Positions 14,439 through 18,324 of a stretch of 18,324 nucleotides of DNA are shown here, piece after piece. Below the pieces are notes generated by a model. The model did not search any database. It was not told the DNA's origin and worked only from the letters and a program-made list of their open reading frames with translations. The number at the start of each line of letters is the position of its first letter. Position 1 is the first letter of the stretch. Both the position numbers and the translations under genes were made by a program. The DNA comes from Actinomycetes bacterium (GTDB taxonomy: Bacteria > Actinomycetota > Actinomycetes > Actinomycetales > Cellulomonadaceae): positions 1 through 18,324 of the forward strand of contig JAEWYD010000092.1 of assembly GCA_023462275.1 (NCBI GenBank), in the 5' to 3' direction.

Positions 14439-16009
14439 CGGCCGGCGACGCGCAGCCGCGAGGCGATCTGCACCGCGCGGACCGCCGCGGCCGCCTTGTT
14501 CCGCGACTCCGCGTACTCGAGGGCCTCGACGGAGTCCGCGACGATGCCGCCGCCCGCCTGGACGCTCGCGCGGCCCGCCCGGATCAGTGCCGTGCGGATC
14601 GCGATGGCCATGTCCATGTTCCCCGCGAAGTCGAAGTACCCCACCGTGCCGCCGTAGATCCCCCGCCGGGCCGGCTCCAGCTCGTCGATCAGCGCGATCG
14701 CGCGGGGCTTGGGCGCGCCGGAGAGCGTACCGGCGGGGAACGTCGCCATGAGGGTCTGCAGGGCCGTGGCACCGGGACGCAGGCGTCCGACGACGGTGGA
14801 GCAGATGTGCATGATGTGGCTGAACCGGCGGACGGCCATGAAGTCCACCACCTCGACAGAGGTCGGCGAGCACACCTTGACGAGGTCGTTGCGCGAGAGG
14901 TCGACCAGCATGATGTGCTCGGCCCGCTCCTTCGGGTCCGCGAGGAGCTCGGCCACCAGGGCGGCGTCCGCCTCCGGCGTGGCCCCCCGCGGCCGGGACC
15001 CGGCGATCGGGAACGTCGTCACGTGCCCGTCGGTCACCTTGACGAGCGTCTCCGGGCTCGACCCGACGACCGTGAAGGGCGACCCCGCCGCGTCCTGCAG
15101 CACCATGCAGTACATGTACGGGCTGGGGTTGATGGTCCGCAGCACCCGGTAGACGTCGAGCGGGTCGGCCGGGCAGTCCAAGTCCAGGCGCTGGGAGATG
15201 ACGACCTGGAAGACCTCGCCCTCCCGGATCGCCTCCTTGCCGCGCCGGACGGCGGTCTCGAACTCCTCCCGCGTGCTGCGGAACTCGAGCTCGGGCTCGG
15301 AGGCGTCGACGAGGACCCCGGGCGCCGTCGTCGCGCCCCGGGCGAGGGCCGCCTGCATCGCGTCCAGACGGCCGACGGCGTCGGCGTGGGCCTCGTCGAC
15401 GCGCTCGTCGGTGGCGTCGAAGTTGATCGCGTTGGCGACGAGCCAGACGGTGCCGTCGACGTGATCGACGACCGCGAGGTCGGCGGCCAGGCAGAGGGCG
15501 ACCTCGGGCACGCCCAGCTCCTCGGGCGCCACGGCCGGCAGCGTTGGCTCCCAGTGCCGCACCACGTCCCAGCCGAGCGCCCCGACGAGACCGCCCGTCA
15601 GCGGCGGCAGGCCGGGGACCGCGGGCGTCCGCAGCGCCTCGAGGGTCGCGGCGAGGACCTCCAGGACGTCGCCCTCGCGTGGTACGCCCACCGGCACGTC
15701 GCCCAGCCACACGGCCTGGCCGTTCCGCACGGTGAGGGTGGCGCGCGCCGCCACACCCACGAAGGAGTACCGCGCCCACGTGCCGTCGACCTCGGCGGAC
15801 TCGAGGATGAACGTGCCGGGACGCCCCTGCGCAAGCGTCCGGTAGAGCCCCACCGGGGTGACGTCGTCGGCCAGCAGCCTGCGCACCACGGGGATCACCC
15901 GTCGCCCGTCCGCCGCCAGGTCCCGGAACGTCGCCAGCGTCGGCCACGTCTGCCCCCAGGGCAGGGCACCGGGCTGGTCCGGGCCGCTCCCGCCCGCGGC
16001 GGCGTTCAC
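14435..16009 (-). CDS. trpE: Anthranilate synthase component I
   Basis: 524-aa subunit that converts chorismate and ammonia to anthranilate, the first committed step to tryptophan; glutamine amidotransfer needs TrpG, which is not in this window. The N-terminal domain carries the tryptophan feedback site, FILES (67-71). The chorismate-binding domain contains INPSPYMYC, GSSPETLVKV, PIAGSRPRG, DLSRNDLVKV, FPAGTLSGAPK, GYFDFAGNMD and QAGGGIVADS, all intact. GTG at 16009 overlaps the hisI stop (GTGA); an ATG at 16084 would add 25 Arg-rich residues lying within hisI. No Trp-codon-rich leader peptide is visible, so feedback inhibition rather than attenuation is the regulation the sequence supports. 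Confidence 0.98.
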   Translation of the reverse strand: MNAAAGGSGPDQPGALPWGQTWPTLATFRDLAADGRRVIPVVRRLLADDVTPVGLYRTLAQGRPGTFILESAEVDGTWARYSFVGVAARATLTVRNGQAVWLGDVPVGVPREGDVLEVLAATLEALRTPAVPGLPPLTGGLVGALGWDVVRHWEPTLPAVAPEELGVPEVALCLAADLAVVDHVDGTVWLVANAINFDATDERVDEAHADAVGRLDAMQAALARGATTAPGVLVDASEPELEFRSTREEFETAVRRGKEAIREGEVFQVVISQRLDLDCPADPLDVYRVLRTINPSPYMYCMVLQDAAGSPFTVVGSSPETLVKVTDGHVTTFPIAGSRPRGATPEADAALVAELLADPKERAEHIMLVDLSRNDLVKVCSPTSVEVVDFMAVRRFSHIMHICSTVVGRLRPGATALQTLMATFPAGTLSGAPKPRAIALIDELEPARRGIYGGTVGYFDFAGNMDMAIAIRTALIRAGRASVQAGGGIVADSVEALEYAESRNKAAAAVRAVQIASRLRVAGR

Positions 16010-16380
16010 GAGGCGTCCCCCGTCCCGACGACGGCGCCGAGGTCGCCGCCCGCCTCGAAGCACGTGCGGGTGCCCGTGTGGCACGCGGCGCCGACCTGGT
16101 CCACCTGGACGAGGACGGCGTCACCGTCGCAGTCCAGGTGCACCGACCGCACCCACTGCACGTGGCCGGACGTGTCGCCCTTGCGCCAGTACTCCTCGCG
16201 CGAACGGCTCCAGAACGTCACGCGACCCGTGGTCAGCGTGCGGTGCAGGGCCTCGTCGTCCATCCAGCCGACCATGAGGACCTCACGGGTGTCGTGCTGC
16301 TGGACGACGGCGCAGACCAGGCCGGAGGCGTCGCGCTTGAGCCGCGCGGCGATCGCCGGGTCGAGGGGGTTGTTCGGCAC
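16006..16380 (-). CDS. hisI: Phosphoribosyl-AMP cyclohydrolase
   Basis: 124-aa monofunctional enzyme that opens the adenine ring of phosphoribosyl-AMP, the third step of histidine synthesis. Metal ligands are visible: the Mg site D83-x-D85-x-D87 (LDCDGD) and the Zn cysteines C84, C100 and C107 (DQVGAACHTGTRTCF). EYWRKGDTSGHVQ and VTFWSRSR are family hallmarks. There is no HisE fusion. GTG at 16380 has AGGA seven bases upstream; the frame stays open upstream but carries no family sequence. It overlaps trpE by 4 bp, placing a histidine gene at the head of the trp run, as in other actinomycetes. Confidence 0.96.
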   Translation of the reverse strand: MPNNPLDPAIAARLKRDASGLVCAVVQQHDTREVLMVGWMDDEALHRTLTTGRVTFWSRSREEYWRKGDTSGHVQWVRSVHLDCDGDAVLVQVDQVGAACHTGTRTCFEAGGDLGAVVGTGDAS

Positions 16381-16409
16381 GGGCCGATCCTGCCACGCCC
16401 TCTCGCGAG

Positions 16410-16438
16410 GCCGCCGCCCGATTCCGCCGGGCGCCGGC
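16410..16438 (-). terminator. Stem-loop between the ABC transporter gene and hisI
   Basis: An 11-position stem with one C-C mismatch (16410-16420 with 16428-16438) and a 7-nt loop starts directly after the transporter stop. It is the strongest predicted hairpin of the gaps here. An 8-bp palindrome CTCGCGAG (16402-16409) abuts it. No T-tract. If it terminates, hisI needs a promoter inside about 30 bp or readthrough. Confidence 0.5.
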
Positions 16439-18238
16439 TCAGCGCGTCTGCGCGAGCCAGGCGGCGTGCATGGCGGCGTACGGCCCGTCGACCGCCAGCA
16501 GCTCGGCGTGCGGGCCCACCTGGACGAGCCGCCCGTCGGCGACGACCACGACGAGGTCTGCGGCCTCCGCCGTGGAGAGGCGGTGCGCGATGGTGAGCGT
16601 GGTGTGGCCGGCGGTGAGCTGGTCGAGCGCGCGGGAGATCCGCACCTCCGTGGCCGGGTCGACCGCGCTGGTGGCCTCGTCGAGGACGAGCACGTCGGCT
16701 CCGGCGAGGTGCGCGCGGGCGAGGGCGACGAGCTGGCGCTCCCCCGCCGACAGCCGCTCCCCGCGCTGGCCAACCTCCGTCTGGACGCCCTCGGGCAGGT
16801 CGGCCAGCCAGTCGGCGAGGCCGAGGGCGGCGAAGGCGCGCACGACGTCGTCGGGGGTGGCCGAGCCGTCCCGGCTGCCGTAGGCGACGTTGTGCGCGAT
16901 CGTCCCGTCGAAGAGGAAGCCCTCCTGGGGCACGAGCACGACCCGCGCCCGCAGGTCGCGCAGGGCGATCTGGCGGAGGTCGACGCCGTCGAGGAGCACC
17001 TGGCCCTCGCTGGGGTCGGCCAGCCTGGCGACCAGCCGCGCCATCGTCGTCTTGCCGGAGCCGGTCGCCCCGACGACGGCAACCTTCGTGCGGGCCGGGA
17101 CGCTGAGGTCGACGTCGCGGAGCACCGGGGGGCCACCGGGGTAGGCGAAGGTGACGCCGCGGAGCTCGACGCTCCCCGCGCCGCGCGGGCTGGGCCGTGC
17201 GCCGCCGGGCGGGTCGGCGATCTCGGTCGGCGTGTCGATGACGCCGAGCACCCGTCGCCAGCCCGCCAGCGCGTTTTGCGCTTCGTTGAGTATCTCGGTC
17301 GACAGCTGCACCGGGCCGGTGAAGAGCTGCACGAGGAACAGGAACGCGAGGAGGCGGCCCGCCGTCAGCCCGCCGTCGACGCCGAGCAGCGTGCCGACCA
17401 CGACCACGGCGGCCAGGACGAGGTTGGCGACCAGGACGCCCGAGGAGAACACGAGCGACACGCGGGTCTGCGCCGCGACCTGGGCGTCCCGGGTCTGGCC
17501 GACCGCCGCGTCGATGCGGCGCTCCGTCCGCGCGCCGACGCCGTAGGCGCGGATCGTCTCGGCGCCCACGACGGCCTCCGAGATCGCGCCGAGCATTGCG
17601 CCGGTCCGCACCCGGACCGCCGCGTACGCCGCGCTGACGCGGCGCTGGGCGGGCCGCAGGACGAGCACGAGGGGCAGGAACGACAGGAGGACGACGACCG
17701 TGAGCTGCCACGAGTAGGTGAGCATCAGCGCCGTGGCGACGGCGATCTGCAGCGCGGAGACCAGCAGCATGATCCCGCCCCACTGCACGAAGAGCGAGAT
17801 CGTGTCGACGTCACCCGTGACGCGGGAGACGAGGCTGCCCCGGCGCTCGGTGCCCTGTGTGTGGAGCGACAGGTCGTGCACGCGTCGGAACGCCGTCACG
17901 CGGAGCGTCGCCAGCCCCGCCTCGCTCTGCCGGAAGAGGCGCACGTTCACGAGCGCCGAGCAGACACCGGCGGCCACGATGGCCAGGGCCGCGAGCCCGA
18001 CGAGCAGCGCCACCCGACCGGTCCGCGGCCCGCCCGGCGCGAGGAGGCCCGTGTCGATCGTCTGCTGCACCGCGATCGGGACGACGACGCGGCCGCCGGC
18101 CGCGAGCGCGGCGAGCAGGAGGGTCACGCCGACGCCCTGGCGCATCTGCGGAGACACCTCCAAGCCGCGGCGCAGCGTGGCCCACGGACCGAGGGTCGAG
18201 GTCGTCTCCAGCCGGACGCCGGCGCCGGAGGCGGTCAC
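16439..18238 (-). CDS. ABC exporter, fused permease and ATP-binding domains
   Basis: 599-aa half-transporter of the ABC exporter type: an N-terminal six-helix membrane domain (about 1-320) and a C-terminal ATPase. The nucleotide-binding motifs are complete: Walker A GATGSGKTT with K396, Q-loop Q438 (VPQEGFLF), signature LSAGERQ (496-502), Walker B VLVLDEATS with catalytic E521, and switch H552 (IAHRLST). The substrate cannot be told from sequence; drug, lipid or peptide export are all possible. GTG at 18238 was chosen because it overlaps a TGA in the preceding frame and gives a normal length; the frame remains open to the window edge. Many actinobacterial relatives work as heterodimers encoded by two adjacent genes, so the partner may lie just to the right. 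Confidence 0.93.
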   Translation of the reverse strand: MTASGAGVRLETTSTLGPWATLRRGLEVSPQMRQGVGVTLLLAALAAGGRVVVPIAVQQTIDTGLLAPGGPRTGRVALLVGLAALAIVAAGVCSALVNVRLFRQSEAGLATLRVTAFRRVHDLSLHTQGTERRGSLVSRVTGDVDTISLFVQWGGIMLLVSALQIAVATALMLTYSWQLTVVVLLSFLPLVLVLRPAQRRVSAAYAAVRVRTGAMLGAISEAVVGAETIRAYGVGARTERRIDAAVGQTRDAQVAAQTRVSLVFSSGVLVANLVLAAVVVVGTLLGVDGGLTAGRLLAFLFLVQLFTGPVQLSTEILNEAQNALAGWRRVLGVIDTPTEIADPPGGARPSPRGAGSVELRGVTFAYPGGPPVLRDVDLSVPARTKVAVVGATGSGKTTMARLVARLADPSEGQVLLDGVDLRQIALRDLRARVVLVPQEGFLFDGTIAHNVAYGSRDGSATPDDVVRAFAALGLADWLADLPEGVQTEVGQRGERLSAGERQLVALARAHLAGADVLVLDEATSAVDPATEVRISRALDQLTAGHTTLTIAHRLSTAEAADLVVVVADGRLVQVGPHAELLAVDGPYAAMHAAWLAQTR

Positions 18239-18258
18239 GGGTGCGCCTCCATCCGCTC

Positions 18259-18306
18259 GTCGGCATCCGCATCCGCATCCGCGTCGGCGTCGGCGTCGAC
18301 CTCGAC
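18259..18306 (-). repeat. Hexanucleotide repeat encoding alternating Ala/Val and Asp/Glu
   Basis: Eight 6-bp units (three of atccgc, three of gtcggc, then gtcgac and ctcgac) run up to the transporter gene. In the minus-strand frame ending at the TGA 18235-18237, which overlaps the transporter GTG, they encode V-E, V-D and six A-D dipeptides, followed by ERMEAHP. That frame is closed by a TAG at 18307-18309, just beyond the repeat. It looks like the C-terminal tail of an upstream gene, but the window end prevents proof. Confidence 0.7.
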
Positions 18307-18324
18307 CTACCCCGCGCCGTCGCC

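Noticed and set aside
16439..18238. ABC signature LSAGERQ instead of LSGGQ as a sign of a degenerate site
   Set aside because: Variation at these positions is common in actinobacterial exporters, and Walker A, the catalytic Glu and the switch His are intact.

Overview
The window is a GC-rich stretch of a bacterial chromosome. Every gene that can be supported lies on the minus strand. Composition, frequent GTG starts and gene order (hisI, trpE, a Trp-associated membrane protein, trpC-trpB-trpA, lgt, gltB-gltD, pyk) point to an actinomycete. A Micrococcales member such as a Cellulomonas relative is a reasonable guess, but the sequence alone does not fix the genus. This is core-genome neighbourhood: no insertion sequence, prophage, CRISPR array, tRNA or rRNA is visible.

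Layout in transcription order (right to left). (1) At the right edge is the second half of what is probably an ABC exporter pair (16439-18238), preceded by an Asp-Ala hexamer repeat whose frame is broken by a stop. A strong stem-loop follows the transporter gene. (2) hisI, trpE and a Trp-associated membrane protein gene are joined by 4-bp stop/start overlaps. (3) A run of four small membrane-protein genes follows: an HGxxPAAW-like protein, two DUF4190-like paralogues with low-complexity Pro/Gln/Tyr-rich N-termini, and a DUF2752 protein. Stem-loops sit in most of the gaps. (4) trpC, trpB, trpA and lgt form a tight overlapping block, closed by a clear stem-loop. (5) gltB-gltD (glutamate synthase) is an 8-bp-overlapping pair behind its own candidate promoter. 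(6) pyk (pyruvate kinase) is last.

The biology is amino-acid anabolism (anthranilate to tryptophan, one histidine step, ammonia assimilation into glutamate), the last step of glycolysis, and lipoprotein maturation. trpD, trpG and trpF are absent here. In many actinomycetes PriA does both the HisA and TrpF reactions, which would explain a missing trpF, but that gene lies outside the window.

No previously undescribed defence or mobile system is evident. The items most worth a second look are the palindrome and direct repeat inside the 5' end of the DUF2752 gene, the small membrane-protein cassette that splits the trp genes, and the interrupted (Ala-Asp)n reading frame at the right edge. No stretch over 300 bases lacks a gene.
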